DNA of 64,000 bases from Hemicordylus capensis (GCF_027244095.1 NC_069669.1:23711501-23775500); one strand, 5' to 3'; positions 16,385-27,620 are shown, numbered from the stretch's first letter. Notes: generated from the letters alone by a model not told the origin. A program made the numbers and translations.

Positions 16385-18000
16385 TTTGTTTCTGCATTTC
16401 GGCGCGGGGGGGGGGGAGAGGCCGGCAGCTGCCCAGTCCCAAACCCTCCATGCTTCGCTCCCTGCTGTTGATGAAGAGCAGAGCCAAGTGGGACCTTCAC
16501 GAGATGGGGGAGCGCTTGACCGGCGGAACTCCTTGCCAGGAGAGCACCAACTAGCAGCAGCAGCAGAGCGGCCCAAGGGGCGGGCAAAGCTGCTGGGGGC
16601 GGTTGTGGGGTGGAGTCGCCCTTTGCAAAGCCCCCAAAGCGTCCCAGGAAAAGCCTCCTCCGTCTGCCGCTTGCTGCGCATGCTCAGCAGCCAGAGTCCA
16701 GGAGACTCCTCCTCCTGCAGCCCAGACTAGGCAAAACCTGGCCAGGCATCCATGCTGCACGTGGGGACCCTCCTCCTGGGAACGGGTCCTGTTTCCTCCC
16801 AAGCTGCACGGAATGGGGGACACACACACACACACCGGGGGCCCCTTGCAGTTCTCCCAGGCTCGGGCCGCCCTTCAGCCGTGCAAAGTCTCTTAGCCCC
16901 GAGATCGGGGACTGCTTTGGCCAGCGGAGGAGGAGGAGGAGGAGGAGGGAAGGGCTGGAGAGGAGCCCGCCTGCCAGAGGGAGCCGCAGGAGCCAGCTGG
17001 CCCTCCAGACAGCCAATGGCTCCTTGCAGGCTGAGGGATACAGGGGCACGCGCACGCGCCGCGGTAAGAGATTCAATCGGGGGAGGGGGAACCCGCTCTG
17101 GGAGCAGCCCCCGCCTGCCTGCCTGCTTGCCTGCAGAGGGTCCCACGTTCCCTCCCTGGCAGCAGCATCGCCAAGACAGCGCTGGGAGAGACTCCTGCCT
17201 GCAGGGCAGCCTTGGAGAAGCCGCTGCTGCCCGTCTGGGTAGACGGCGCTGAGCTAGGTGGAGCAAGGGGCTGACTCGGTCGTCTACGGCAGCTGCCTCT
17301 GCTCTTAAAGATCCCTGCCCCGCACTCGCGAGGGGGTCCAGGCCAGTCCCAGAGGACTGGCAGCCCGAGCTGGCAGCAGCCAAAGATCCTTGCCCCCCCC
17401 CAGATTGCGACATGCTGCCGCCAGCTGAGTATAGACAATACGCAGCGAAGCGGACCAAGGGCCTGACTCGGCAGAAGGAACGTGCCTGCCATTGCTCGAC
17501 TTTAAAAAAAGAACCACAACAAAAAAAGCCTCAGGAGAATGTGCAGCCCTTTATAGAATAACTGGAGCAGAGTGCAAAGCACGATACAGAGAAGGAGAGA
17601 CCATTTTTTTAAAAAAATCACACTCTTTCCCTTTGCACCCGCCCCCCACTTGGTGCCTTCATTCCTGGGGGCTCCCATCTGCAGTGGGGTAGGGGGGAGT
17701 TCGGAAGCTGCCAGGCTATCCAAAACGGCACGGAGGCTTCAGGGCGGGCCACTGGGCATGCGCAGCCGGCGCTGCAGAGGGCGCAGAGCCGCAAAGCCTC
17801 GGCGGGGGGATTCTGGCGGGCTCTCTGCGCTCCTCCCCGCGCGCCCCTGGGAGCCGAATCCACTCCTCTGGTTGGTTGGCGGGGTGACAGGCGCATCACT
17901 GATTGGCGAGCAGCTGGACAGCGGGCTCCGCCTCGAGCGCGCCACGTTTGATGGAGAAATAATTTGAGACACCTGAGGCGGCAAAGGAGGACGAAGAGCA
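16385..18000. promoter_or_regulatory. Large CpG island, gene unknown
   Basis: GC-rich with many CpGs over about 1.6 kb. It includes a (CA)n at 16816, a (GGA)n at 16926 and CCAAT-type boxes near 17885-17910 ('tgattggcga'). Several long frames exist on both strands, as expected in GC-rich DNA. None resembles a known protein. Confidence 0.6.
16655..17060 (+). repeat. Duplicated GC-rich block, copy A
   Basis: Closely matches 27555-28050. Shared stretches include 'gcgcatgctcagcag', 'atgctgcacgtggggacc', 'ccctcccaagctgcacggaa' (with one base change), 'tctcttagccccgagatcgg' and 'agacagccaatg'. Both copies lie in + orientation about 10.9 kb apart. It could be a segmental duplication or an unnamed GC-rich repeat. 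Confidence 0.85.
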
Positions 18001-18205
18001 GGGCCGAGAAGGAGAGGTTCTCCTCAGGGAACTAGGGGGCTTCACGCCCCACATTGCAGCAGGAGGGCCAGGGCCGAGAAGGAGAGGTTCTCCTCAGGGA
18101 ACTAGGGGGCTTCACGCCCCACATTGCAGCAGGAGGGCCAGGGCCGGGGAGGAGAGGTTCTCCTCAGGGAATTAGGGGGCTTCACGCCCCACATTGCCCC
18201 TACTC
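18001..18205 (+). repeat. 70-bp tandem repeat, three copies
   Basis: Units start at 18001, 18071 and 18141 with 'gggccgagaaggag' (third copy 'gggccggggaggag') and run through 'ttcacgccccacattgcagc'. Copies are nearly identical; the third is truncated at its end. Confidence 0.95.
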
Positions 18206-19050
18206 GGCTGCTGAGGAAGGCCAACCACAAGCCTCTAAGGGGCAGAGAAATGCTCTGAGGGAAGGCTGTCTCCCAGACAGGGCAAGGAAGGGCTCTATGC
18301 CCAGCAGTGGCTTTTGCCTCAGCATTTATTGAGAATAATTCATAAATAGGCATGGAGAAAAAGCTGTCTCTAAGCTTGCTTCTAATCCTCTGGGGGAAGG
18401 GCTGTGTGCCCACCTTTAGCTCACAGGCAAAAATTCTCTGAGGGGAGGCTCTCTCCAGGACAGAGCAAGGAAGGGCTCCATGCCCAGCCTTGGCTTTTGC
18501 TTCACCAAAATAATGATAATAAATTTCTGTTGCTTCAGAAAAAGGAGGAGGAAACCACTCAAGCCATGCTACTCAGCCAGGCTAGGGCTTTTTAAAAGAA
18601 TGCTTTGTGGGAGAGTGGTGGGATTATGGTCTTCAAGACCCCTGCCAAAAACCAGTTTCTGAGGGGAAGTGAAGTTTCTGAGTGGGGAGTTCATCTCCCT
18701 GCTTTGGCTTCATCTTGTGCAATAAATAAATAAATAAATCTGAGGGAAAAGGAAGTTTCTGAGTGGGGAGTTCATCTCTCTGCTTTGGCTTCATCTTGCC
18801 AAAAGAACTCAAACCCCTTCTGTGGATGCTGCAGCCGTGCTGACGTGTGCAAAAGCCCTGCCACCTCACTGCCCACATTTGTAGCATTTGTCTGCAGAGG
18901 GCAACACGCCACAGATTCTCCCCGTCCTCAGAACACTGGGGCGCCACAGTCTTCTGCATCACGGTGAAAACCTGTCCACTCTTAGCGCGTTCTTGCTCTG
19001 TGCAGACAAATGCTAGAACTATGGGCCGCGTAGGGCAGGACTTCTGAGCG
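18206..19050. other. Degenerate internal repeats, no gene
   Basis: Two related segments (about 18255-18320 and 18437-18510, sharing 'gcaaggaagggctc', 'atgcccagc', 'tggcttttgc') and two more (18662-18715 and 18745-18797, sharing 'agtttctgagtggggagttc', 'tgctttggcttcatcttg'). They look like the left edge of the repeated-module region. No coding frame was recognised. Confidence 0.6.
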
Positions 19051-19914
19051 CAACGGCACAGGGGCTGTAGCAGGAAATTCCCTGAGGCCAGGGGCTGCTG
19101 TGCAACTACAGACTGGCCCTTTTAGTCTGAGAAAACTGGGTGCGACCTGAGGCTCCTTTATTCTCCCAACAGCTGTGTATGGCAGCATAATTCCTAAGAG
19201 AGTGGCTGGCTTGAATGGAACACCCTCCCTGCGCATTAAAAGGCTTAGGCTTCTAGATACTCAGAACACTTTTCTGAGGCAGCATAAGCTCTAATTTTCA
19301 GGCAGGCTTGTATGGAACATGCTTCAGGCTTCTTAATTCTCAAGAGAAGAGAGGATTCTCTTTATAGTCTCTCAAATTCTTTTTAATGAGTTATATCTTT
19401 CATATTTGTGAATGGCATAGAGCTATCTGGATGAGGGGTATAGACACTTAATGAAAGAATGAATAAATAAAACAGCTGTGGGAGTCAACATAATCTCAAA
19501 AATGGGGGCTGGCTTGTATGCATAATAGAAGCACCAGGATGCTTTATAACTGCCAACTTTATAGGGAAGGATAATCTCAAATTTAGAACCTATCTTTAAC
19601 TGAAAATTTTTCATGTGTGTTCTCTCCCCACAACATCGCTTGGAGGACAATTTAGCAAAAAGAAACGGAGTTGGTGCATGTGTCCCTATGACCCACAGAC
19701 CGGAGTGCTGCTCTTGGAGCATTTGTTCCTCTCCAGAGGCCAACGTGGCAGGTAAGGCTCCAAAAAGAGAATGCTAATTGTACAGGAGAAAATTGACCAG
19801 AATAGAATCCCTAGCTGTATCATTGCATTTTGGGATGAGACCTTTCTTCAGAGGACTGAAGAAAGGGTACCTCAAATGTTCCTCCGATATATATTATGGA
19901 TTATTTTATTTTTT

Positions 19915-20098
19915 CCATTTTATATCCCACTCTTCCTCCAAGGAGCCCAGAGCGATGTACTACAGACTTAGGTTTCTTTCTCACAACAACCCTGTGAAGT
20001 AGGTTAGGCTGAGAGAGAAGTGACTGGCCCAGAGTCACCCAGCAAGTCTCATGGCTGAATGGGGATTTGAACTCCGGTCTCCCCGGTCCTAGTCCAGC
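19915..20098 (-). repeat. Sauria SINE, minus strand
   Basis: Nearly complete: tail 'tatatcccactcttcctcca', body 'cacaacaaccctgtgaagta', 'ggttaggctgagagagaagt', box B complement 'gatttgaactccgg', ending at 'cctagtccagc' (box A region). It is inserted in the tandem-module array. Confidence 0.94.
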
Positions 20099-21770
20099 TC
20101 CATTGGGAGCACATACAACACGACAAACACATCACAACACGAAACGGCAGCATCTCTAAAATGGTGGCTGCCTTGAATGGAAGAGGCTTCATGCCTCTTC
20201 AAGCAGCTTTGGGGGAATTGCCAAGAAGAGACACAATACCATATACAGGTTGTATTCTGCCATTAAGAGAACACGTTTCACGCGTGTTGGGAGCTTCAAG
20301 CTTCTTTAGTTCCGCAACGCTTTTCTTGGGCTGCATACACTCTAGGAATTTAGCTGCCTTGAACGGGAGAGACTTCATGCCTCTTCCATTGCATCCCCTC
20401 GACAACCCTGCGTGGCAAACCGGGCCAGAAGAAACGGAGTCGGCGCATGTGTCCCTACGACCTCCAGGCCGGAGTGCAGCTCTTGGAGCATTTTCTCCTC
20501 CCAAGGGGCCAACGTGGCAGGTAAGCCTCAAAGATACTGACTGGAGCAAGCTAAAGAGAAAACCATATATGAAAAAAAGAATTCTCAACATGTGAGACCA
20601 TATAACAGAAAAAAATCTCAAGCTCTACCAGCACCTTCTAAGATAAGGCTCTTCATCAGGACTGGAGAATATATATACAAAACACATTGATAGTCACAAG
20701 ATAATATAAAACTGAAACAACTGTTTAAAGCATGTTATTCCAGAACTCTTATATGTTCTCATTAGGCCATCTTTACATATTAGAAGATAAGCATGTAATA
20801 TTGCCAAAACTTCAAAATAAAATACCTAGTTTCTTTCCCAACAGATTTCACAAAAGGCGGCAACCACACACAAGCCAAGGAAGGAGGAAAAGAGTCTCAT
20901 GGAAGAACCAAGAGGCAGCGACACACAAGCCACAAAGGAATTAAAAGAGCCGATGACGATGCACAAGATAGCCAAAGCAAGGGCTGTTTTCCCCACCGCC
21001 CTGAATGCTCTGTCAATCCAGGGTCCATCAGTAGAAACTTCAGGCTGCTTTGTTCTCTCACCACCTGTGGAAGGCAGCATGATCTCTCATTCTGTGGCTG
21101 CCTGGAATGAAACACGCTTCATGTATGTTACAAGCTTCAGGCGTCTTTATTCTCCCAACAGCCTTGTCAAGCTGGATATCCTCTAAGATGGAGACTGCCT
21201 TTAACAGGACACACTTCATGTGTGCTGCATGCTCAGCAGCCCTTTGTGCCATGTTTGGAAAGAAGAAACAGAGTTGGCACACATTTGCAATGACCTCCAT
21301 GCCGGAGTGGGGATTTTGGAATGTTTTTTCCTCCCAAGAGGCCTGTGTGGGAGGCAGGATCAAAGACGGGCTGGACCAAGGTAAAGGGATCCCACCCCCG
21401 TCAAAAATAGAACTCCCAGGGTGGTGTAAGAGACAATCGAACAGGAACTAGACTAATACCTGCTATGATGAGGCTCTTCAGCAGAGCACTGAAGAATCTA
21501 TACCAAATAGGTGTTGTTATGGCTGACAAAGCAGACTAGGTTTCTCAGTAGTTACCCCTCAATGGTTACTCTAAAGGATGACTCAATTTCAGTAGGGGTT
21601 GCATTGGGTAATTTGGCCAGGATGTCAGCGGGTATTCATTATGCATTGATTTTTGCAAGATGAGATGAAACGGCTGTGAAACTAGTTACCAAGAAATCAA
21701 AGATTTCATCCTTAGTGAACTTCTCATATTCTAACAGAAGAATGTGGTATTGCTCACACTTTATAATCAA

Positions 21771-22859
21771 CTAGTATTTTCAAGCCCGTTATGATAACGG
21801 GCGCTAGCTTTCTATCCCGTCTTTTCTGTCTCTCTCTCTCTCTCTTTCTGTCTCTTTTTCCCCCCCTTGTCCCCCCCCCTCTTTTTGTTTTTTGTTTTGT
21901 TGTTGTCTCTGTTTTTGTTCTTCCTTATTTTGCTTTTACTTTTTTTGGGGGGGGGTGGATGAATAACGGCCAAAATGGCCCATGAGAAGGTGGCCGCCCC
22001 CGCCTATCGCCCTCCCGCACACCCAGCTGCCGGAGCCCACCTTACCCGCTCCAGCCCAAAGGAGAAGAGAGGAACTCGGGAACAGAGCTACTCTCGGTGT
22101 TAAGCTGCTGCCCATACTGTCGCAATGGACGCAATAGGCGTCCTTTGCGTCCATAGCGGCAGTTTGAGCAGTGACTTAGCACAGAGAGGAGCTCTGCTCG
22201 TGAGCTCCTCTCTTTTCCCTCGGGCTGGAGCGGGTAAGGTGGTCTTCGGCAGCTGGGAGGGCGATAGGCGGGGGCGGCGACCTTCTCATGGCCCATTTTG
22301 GCCCTTAATCTTTTTTGGGGGGGAGCGAGGAAGGTGATTTTGGGCAGCTGGGAGGGCGGGTGAGCAGGCGGCGGCGGCGGCTGTGAGCGGGCGGGGGCCT
22401 CGTTGGCGGCTTTGCCGCCACCTCGCCCAGCTTCATTTTGGGCAGCTGGGAGGCCGGGTGAGCAGGCGGGGGCGACGGCTGTGAGCGGGCGGGGGCCTCG
22501 TTGGCGGCTTTGCTGCCACCTCGCCCAGCTTCCCTGTCCCCCGTCTTGGTCTTCCCCCGTCGCCATTGCCCTCGCCTTTTTCAGGGCGGCCGCTTCTGGT
22601 TGCCTCGGCCTCCTCTTGCCGTGCCTCAGCTCATGGCCGAGGCGGCGGCTCTGCCGCCGCCTTGGCCACTTTCCCCCGCCGCCACACACCGGCTAATGGC
22701 CGCCCGTGGCTGTGGGACACTGGTGTCTGAGGTCCTGTGTCCCTTGGGCTCTTCTGGGCCTGCGCTTCGCGCAGGCCCAGAACAGCCCAGGGAGGCAGGG
22801 ACGCAGATCCCCAACGTTCCAAAGCCACGGCCACTCACTTAGCCTTTTATTATATAGGA
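21771..22859. mobile_element. Unclassified CpG-rich element, about 1.09 kb
   Basis: Interrupts a tandem-module unit between 'ttgctcacactttataatca' and the 'tttttctcttccag' that follows it in other units, so it is an insertion. Left end: 'ctagtattttcaagcccg' with a small hairpin GCCCGTTATGATAACGGGC (21784-21802). Then a pyrimidine-rich stretch, a 336-bp hairpin (21968-22303), a ~100-bp tandem duplication (about 22334-22533), a short 14-bp-stem hairpin at 22752-22782, and right end 'agccttttattatatagga'. There is no transposase. The ends do not let me assign a superfamily. Confidence 0.7.
21968..22303. repeat. Long inverted repeat (hairpin)
   Basis: Left arm starting 'ggccaaaatggcccatgaga' pairs with right arm ending in its complement. 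Arms of about 105 bp continue inward through a nested pair ('tcgcaatggacgcaa' with 'ttgcgtccatagcg') almost to the centre near 22136. It is extremely CpG-rich. Confidence 0.9.
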
Positions 22860-23699
22860 TGACATGCCTTTTTCTCTTCCAGTGGGATTCAAGAAAGAGC
22901 ACAAGGAATGAGGAGGACACAGAGGACAAGACAAGCTGACCTGATCAATCTTGTGACGAGGAGGCGCATTGTCCGAGAATTGAAGTATTCAACATAGTTA
23001 TTCAGTTTTGCTCATGATAGTTCTTCAATTTTATTCAAAATATAAATATGTGTAAATACTGAGCATACATATTTATTTCACACTGATTGTTACAAGAGAA
23101 TGTAAAAATGAAACTGTGAAAAGTATATTCACCAAGCTTTGCTCACACTTCATATAAATGACTTGACTTGTTCTATTCCAGCAGATTTCATGAAAGAGCT
23201 GAAGGAGCGAGGACAAGACAAGCTGTCTCAATCTCTTTCGTGATGAGGCTTCATCAGAGAACTGAAGAACATATACAAAATATAAAGATGTATACAAATA
23301 CTGAGCATACTTATTTATTACATACCGATTGTCACAGGAGAATAGAAAAATGAAACTCTGAAAATGTATTACTCAGGAAATCTAAGGTGTCATCCTTCAT
23401 AAATGCCTCATACTCTAACATCATGTGGATTTGCTCACACTTCAAATAAATTATGTAACTTGTTCTTTCCCAAAGGATTTCAAAAACAGACCAGTGGAGG
23501 CGACAAGAGACAAGCCACGCCAAGCAAAACTGCATTACCCTTTTAGGGTTTTTTTTCAGATTGGTCTCAAAACGAGTGGCTGGCTGCCGCAAATAGAGGC
23601 TTCAAGCGAGAGTTGATTTTGTCCTTGACCCTGTGAGGTAAGTTAGCCTGGAATAATATGTGCTGGCTTCAAGGGTTCATGCCTAAAAAATAAGAATAC

Positions 23700-23925
23700 A
23701 TTTGTTTAAATTGTTTGTATCCTGTCTATTCAAGAGCCTTAAACAACCATCTCTTCAGCCTGGCTTTTAATGATATCTTGTTTTAATCTTAATTTTAATT
23801 AGATTTAATCTGTTTTAAATGTTTCTTGATTTTAATTGTTTTATTTTGTGTTTTTTTATTTTAATGTAAACCAGCCTGAGCCAATGAATGAATGAATGAA
23901 TGAATGAATGAATGAATGAAATAAT
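23700..23925 (+). repeat. LINE/SINE 3' tail with (AATG)n
   Basis: 'ttttaatgatatcttgtttt', 'aatctgttttaaatgtttct', 'gtaaaccagcctgagcc' followed by ten AATG units (23881-23921). Same tail type as 16145-16312. Confidence 0.65.
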
Positions 23926-23934
23926 AAATATTCA

Positions 23935-24180
23935 ACAAAATGCTATTCAGGGCTGCTTGCCCTCTCTTAAATGAAAACAACAACCACCCCCTACTAAATG
24001 CAAAACAACAACAAAACCCACTATTAAATGCAAGCTCCCACACTACTAAATTAAAAAAAAACACTACTAAATGCAACAACCCCCCGCAAAGCCCACTACT
24101 AAATGGGAAAAAACCCCACCACTAAATGCACACACTCCACTAATAAATGCAAAAAAAAAAAATTCACTACTAAATGCAAT
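23935..24180 (+). repeat. Low-complexity array of CACTACTAAATGCAA-like units
   Basis: The motif 'ctactaaatg' (or 'ctattaaatg', 'ctaataaatg') occurs about ten times at irregular spacings of 20-35 bp, joined by A-rich and C-rich spacers. Confidence 0.8.
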
Positions 24181-24293
24181 AAAACAGAAGATAAAATAGA
24201 CAAGAAAAAAGAGCATTCACAACTAAAAACTGAGTATTCTAAACAGGAGTTAAAAAAACAACCACCATTGGCTCTGTTCACCAGCCATTCTCA

Positions 24294-24620
24294 TTGAACT
24301 CTGTTGGTACATTACTCGTCAGGTTTTTTCACCCGTCAGGCATCCTTTTTCACTTGACACAGATGGGTAGACTAGTGGATTTTCTGAGCCCTGATTCTAA
24401 ACTTGGATTGGAGAAAAATGGAATTTTTTCTTGGTGCAGATCTCCTGACCTAGCTGCTTTGCGTGAGTATTTGTTCAGTGAATCTGAAAAAACTATTATT
24501 GTGATGTTTGAAACTAACATTTAACACATTTGTTAAAGATTTGTGGTAATGTTTTATTTTGAAACATGAATTATTTGAAATGATGAAAGAATGTTAATAT
24601 GCCTATATATTCTCTTTTTA
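24294..24620. other. AT-rich stretch, nothing recognised
   Basis: Short open frames only; no splice-bounded exon or known repeat identified. Confidence 0.5.
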
Positions 24621-24624
24621 CCCA

Positions 24625-24945
24625 GCAGGTTGACTTGTATACAGTGCCACGTGGATGGTGCATAAATCCCTGCCAAGGAGGATATTGCAAGAAATCGGAA
24701 ATGTATAAAAGTGGCTACTGTCAGAGGGGTATATATTAACCTATGTCTAGATATGCTTTTGATTTTCTTTTCCCCTAGCAATCAATCAATGTATCTATAG
24801 ACCAGAAAAATTTCCCCTAGCAGACTGATTTACATAGACGGCCATGTGGATTGTGGGTAAATCCCTACTTAGGAGGTTATTTGAAGAAATCCAAAGTGTA
24901 TAAAAGTGGCTGATATCAAAGAGGTATGTATCAACTCCTATTTAG
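24625..24945 (+). repeat. Tandem pair with TATA-box-like core
   Basis: Two copies about 190 bp apart. 'gccacgtggatggtgcataa' matches 'gccatgtggattgtgggtaa', 'aggaggatattgcaagaaat' matches 'aggaggttatttgaagaaat', and both contain 'tgtataaaagtggct'. Each holds a perfect TATAAAAG. I cannot say whether it is promoter-like or simply a duplicated AT-rich segment. Confidence 0.75.
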
Positions 24946-25379
24946 ATGTTTTTACTCCCTTATTAGGATGCTAGATATACAGTTAAGGTGACTCTATTTA
25001 AAAGTCTTCTGTCTGGATGATTTTCCTCTCAAAAGAGACTTGTGCTGACAGGCTGAAAGTTGCTCTTACAATAAGTGATGTAGGGACATAGGAGCTGAAG
25101 TCCTATGGTCAGGGTGAAGTGCTGGTAACCTCTCCCCTGTAGCCTCCAAAGAAAGAGGAGAACTTTCTGCAACTGGAAGAAAAAAGATGAAGTCTGAAGA
25201 AAAGATTCACTGTGGAAGGAGCGGTCGGCTTGCCATGGACTGTGATGCTTTCTTGCTCCACGTTATTGATAGCCAGTTTAATTTATTGTTACCTTTAAAT
25301 TGTTGTTCTGTATGTGAGCGTTCTGTGCATTCAGTATTTCTGTAAAGCCTTTGTGTAGAACCCGGGTTCTTCCTTTTGT

Positions 25380-26060
25380 AATGTATTTTAAATGTATGGA
25401 GAATTTTTGTTGTAGCTGCTACACTTCTGATCAAACCTATGATGTTGAAGAGCAATTCTGACAAGATGCAAAACAAGGGAGCCTTCTTCCTTAAATCCAT
25501 GTGGTAAATCCACGGGGGCTGCTCCAAGGACAGCAATATCTGACATTTTGTTTGACAGAGAATCCCACAAGTGGATGATGCGTTGTGTGAAAAAGTGTTT
25601 GTTTGTTGGTTCTAGAGGTGGTTCCTATCCAATTGCCTGGGATGACCTCTGGTTCTAGTGTGATGTGAGAGGGAGAAGAATTTCTCTCCATCCTCTTTCT
25701 CCACCCTATGCCTGATTTTATAGACCTCTATCATGTCTCTCCGCCGTTGTCTTTTTTCTAAACCAAATAGCCCCAGGTGTTGTAGCCTTGCCTCATAAGA
25801 AAGGTGCTCTAGGCCCCTGGTCATCATGGTTGCCCTCTTCTGCACCTTTTCCAGTTCTACCATGTCCTTTCTCCTTGGGGTTTTTTGTCCCAATGTGTAT
25901 CACTTTACACTTGCCAACACTGAAGTGCATTTGCCACTTTGTCACCCACTCACCCAGTGTGGAGAGATCCTTTTGGAGCTCCTCACAATCCGTTGTTGGA
26001 TTTCACTACCCGAAAGAGTTTGGTACCAGCTGCAAATTTGGCCACCTCGCTGCTTACCCC
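25380..26060 (-). mobile_element. CR1-like LINE fragment, minus strand
   Basis: Minus-strand frame at 25612-25893 reads 'DMVELEKVQKRATMMTRGLE' then 'HLSYEARLQHLGLFGLEKRQ' and 'RRRDMIEVYKIRHRVEKEDG', the segment after RT in CR1/L2 LINEs. It continues (25440-25640) into the C-terminal tail shared with 3060-3360. The neighbouring 25870-26060 ('tttcactacccgaaagagtt', 'gcaaatttggccacctcgct') is another common reptile repeat segment. Confidence 0.85.
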
Positions 26061-26071
26061 TGCGTCTAGAT

Positions 26072-26207
26072 CAGGGATTCTCAAACTTGGGTCCACAGAT
26101 GTTTTTGGACTTCAACTCCCATAATCCCCAACCAAAGGCCACTGGGGCTGGGGATTATGGGAGTTGAAGTCCAAAAACATCTGAGGACCCAAGTTTGAGA
26201 ATCCCTG
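26072..26207. mobile_element. hAT-type fold-back MITE, copy 2 (136 bp)
   Basis: CAGGGATTCTCAAACTTGG ... TTTGAGAATCCCTG, near-perfect palindrome. Flanks GTCTAGAT and TTCTAGAG resemble a decayed or imperfect TCTAGA-centred duplication, as in copy 1. Confidence 0.9.
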
Positions 26208-26650
26208 TTCTAGAGCATTTCTAGGGCAGGGTCTTCCCTTGGGGGCCAGAGAACCGACCAAGCCCTCTTCAGTGCAGCACCCTTCCCCTGCCCTCCCCTT
26301 TCCCACCCTGAGGAAGGTCTCTGTGGGTTCCTTCCAAGCACTCCATCCTCCCCCTCCTGATTGGGGGCCTCACAGACCAAGGGCAGGTGTGGGGTTCTTC
26401 TGGTGGGCCTTTCCACAGACTCTCTGGCACGTCCAAGACCAACATGTCAGCCTTAGGAAGCACCTGTGAGAGAACAGCTTCTGTTTTCTCCCAGTGTGAG
26501 AACTTCTGGCTGTCATGGGGTGTAGCACGTGCTGTGAAGGTGGGAGAGGAAAGAAGGAAAGCCTTCCAGCACCAGGGCAAGGTGGAATTAAACGGCTCTC
26601 CTTCACTTAAGCTGCCCCCATTGAGGTGGGAGACCATTTGAGAGGCCTCA
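26208..26650. other. Unannotated stretch
   Basis: Open frames on both strands without recognisable similarity or convincing splice sites. Confidence 0.5.
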
Positions 26651-26810
26651 TCCTTGGTCCCCCCCTCCTTGCCCTTTTTATCTTGAACAGCCTGGCAAGG
26701 CAGGCTCAGCTGAGAGAGAGAGCGGGGAGCCCAGAGCCAGCTGTGTGACTTAGTGGGGATTTGAAGCGGGGTGTGTCTTTGCCTCTAACCATTGCCCCAC
26801 TCGGTGCTGC
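26650..26810 (-). repeat. Diverged Sauria SINE, minus strand
   Basis: 'ttgaacagcctggcaaggca', 'ggctcagctgagagagagag', 'gtggggatttgaagcggggt', 'ctctaaccattgccccac' follow the order of the minus-strand Sauria SINE with many changes. Confidence 0.65.
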
Positions 26811-26865
26811 CAGCATAAGGCTCAGCATGCAAAGAGAGCCAGCAGGGGGAGGCAGCCTCCAGCAC

Positions 26866-26930
26866 CCCGATGTTCCTGAACTACAACTCCCAGCATTCCC
26901 AGGCAGGGCATCCTGGGAGTTGCAGGCCAG
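26866..26930. repeat. Short inverted repeat with ZNF143-like core
   Basis: 'tgaactacaactcccagcat' and its partner 'catcctgggagttgcaggc' form a hairpin around 'aggcag'. 'ACTACAACTCCCAGCAT' resembles the known ZNF143/SBS promoter motif, which is also often carried by hAT-derived MITEs. It is probably a MITE remnant. Confidence 0.6.
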
Positions 26931-27239
26931 TCACAGCCGGAGTCCTGCTCCTGAATCTGAAATATTCAACAGTCCAAAAAGACAGAACAAGGTGGAGGGA
27001 GCAATTCCCGGCAGCAGGGAAAACACAGGAAGGGATGGGAAAGGAAACGGTGCAGGAAAGCGCCAGGGGAAGCTGCCTTGTGCGGATGAGTCGGGACCTT
27101 GGGCTATCTGGCTCAGGACTGTGCTCTGACCGGCAGCAGCTCTCCAAGGTTTTAAGCAGGACTCCCTCCCAGGCCCACAAGTTACTGGGAGAAGCTTCCA
27201 GGCATTGAAGCTGGGTCCCCCTCCTGCAGGCCAAGCCGG

Positions 27240-27620
27240 GGCTAGTCTAGGGCTGCGCATCATCCCTGCAGGGGCATCTCTCTCGCAGGGCCCCCCCCCC
27301 CCCCGGCAGTCTCTCATTCAAATGCTAAGCGGAGCCGGCAGGGGAGGGAGCCCGGAGGAGAACAGCAGCAGCCGTGGTTAGGGGGTGGGTGGGGTGGGGG
27401 CTTCACCCAAGGAAAGCCCTTCGGGAGAACTGTGCGGCGCCTGCTGCGCTTGCATGGAGAGCGTGGGGAGGCAGGCTGCGTGCGCAGCTCGGGGGTCCAG
27501 GCAGGGTTGCTTTCTGGCTCACGGGCTGGACCCGCTCCTCCGCCTGCCACCTGCAAAAGCACCTGCGCATGCTCAGCAGCGAGAGTGCATGAGCGAGACT
27601 CCTGTAGCCTCGACTAGGCA
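27240..27620. promoter_or_regulatory. CpG island
   Basis: GC-rich, many CpGs, with a run of about 15 C at 27291. It runs straight into duplicated block copy B. Confidence 0.55.

Larger units (their letters stand above)
19050..23640 (+). repeat. Degenerate tandem array of exon-like modules
   Basis: Three related segments recur: (1) 'aagaaacggagt...gtgtccctatgac...ggccaacgtggcag|gtaag' at about 19660, 20430 and 21260; (2) a segment with 'gatgaggct-ttca-cagagaactgaag' at about 19830, 20647, 21470 and 23245; (3) 'tttgctcacactt...ttctttcccaacag' leading to 'atttcacaaaag' at about 20840, 22880, 23180 and 23475. 'Ggctgccttgaatggaacac/cttcatg' recurs in between. Spacing is about 0.77-0.83 kb. The first segment ends at splice-donor-like GTAAG and reads open in two copies ('RMCPYDLQAGVQLLEHFLLP'), so these could be decayed duplicated exons. 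I recognise no family. Confidence 0.65.
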
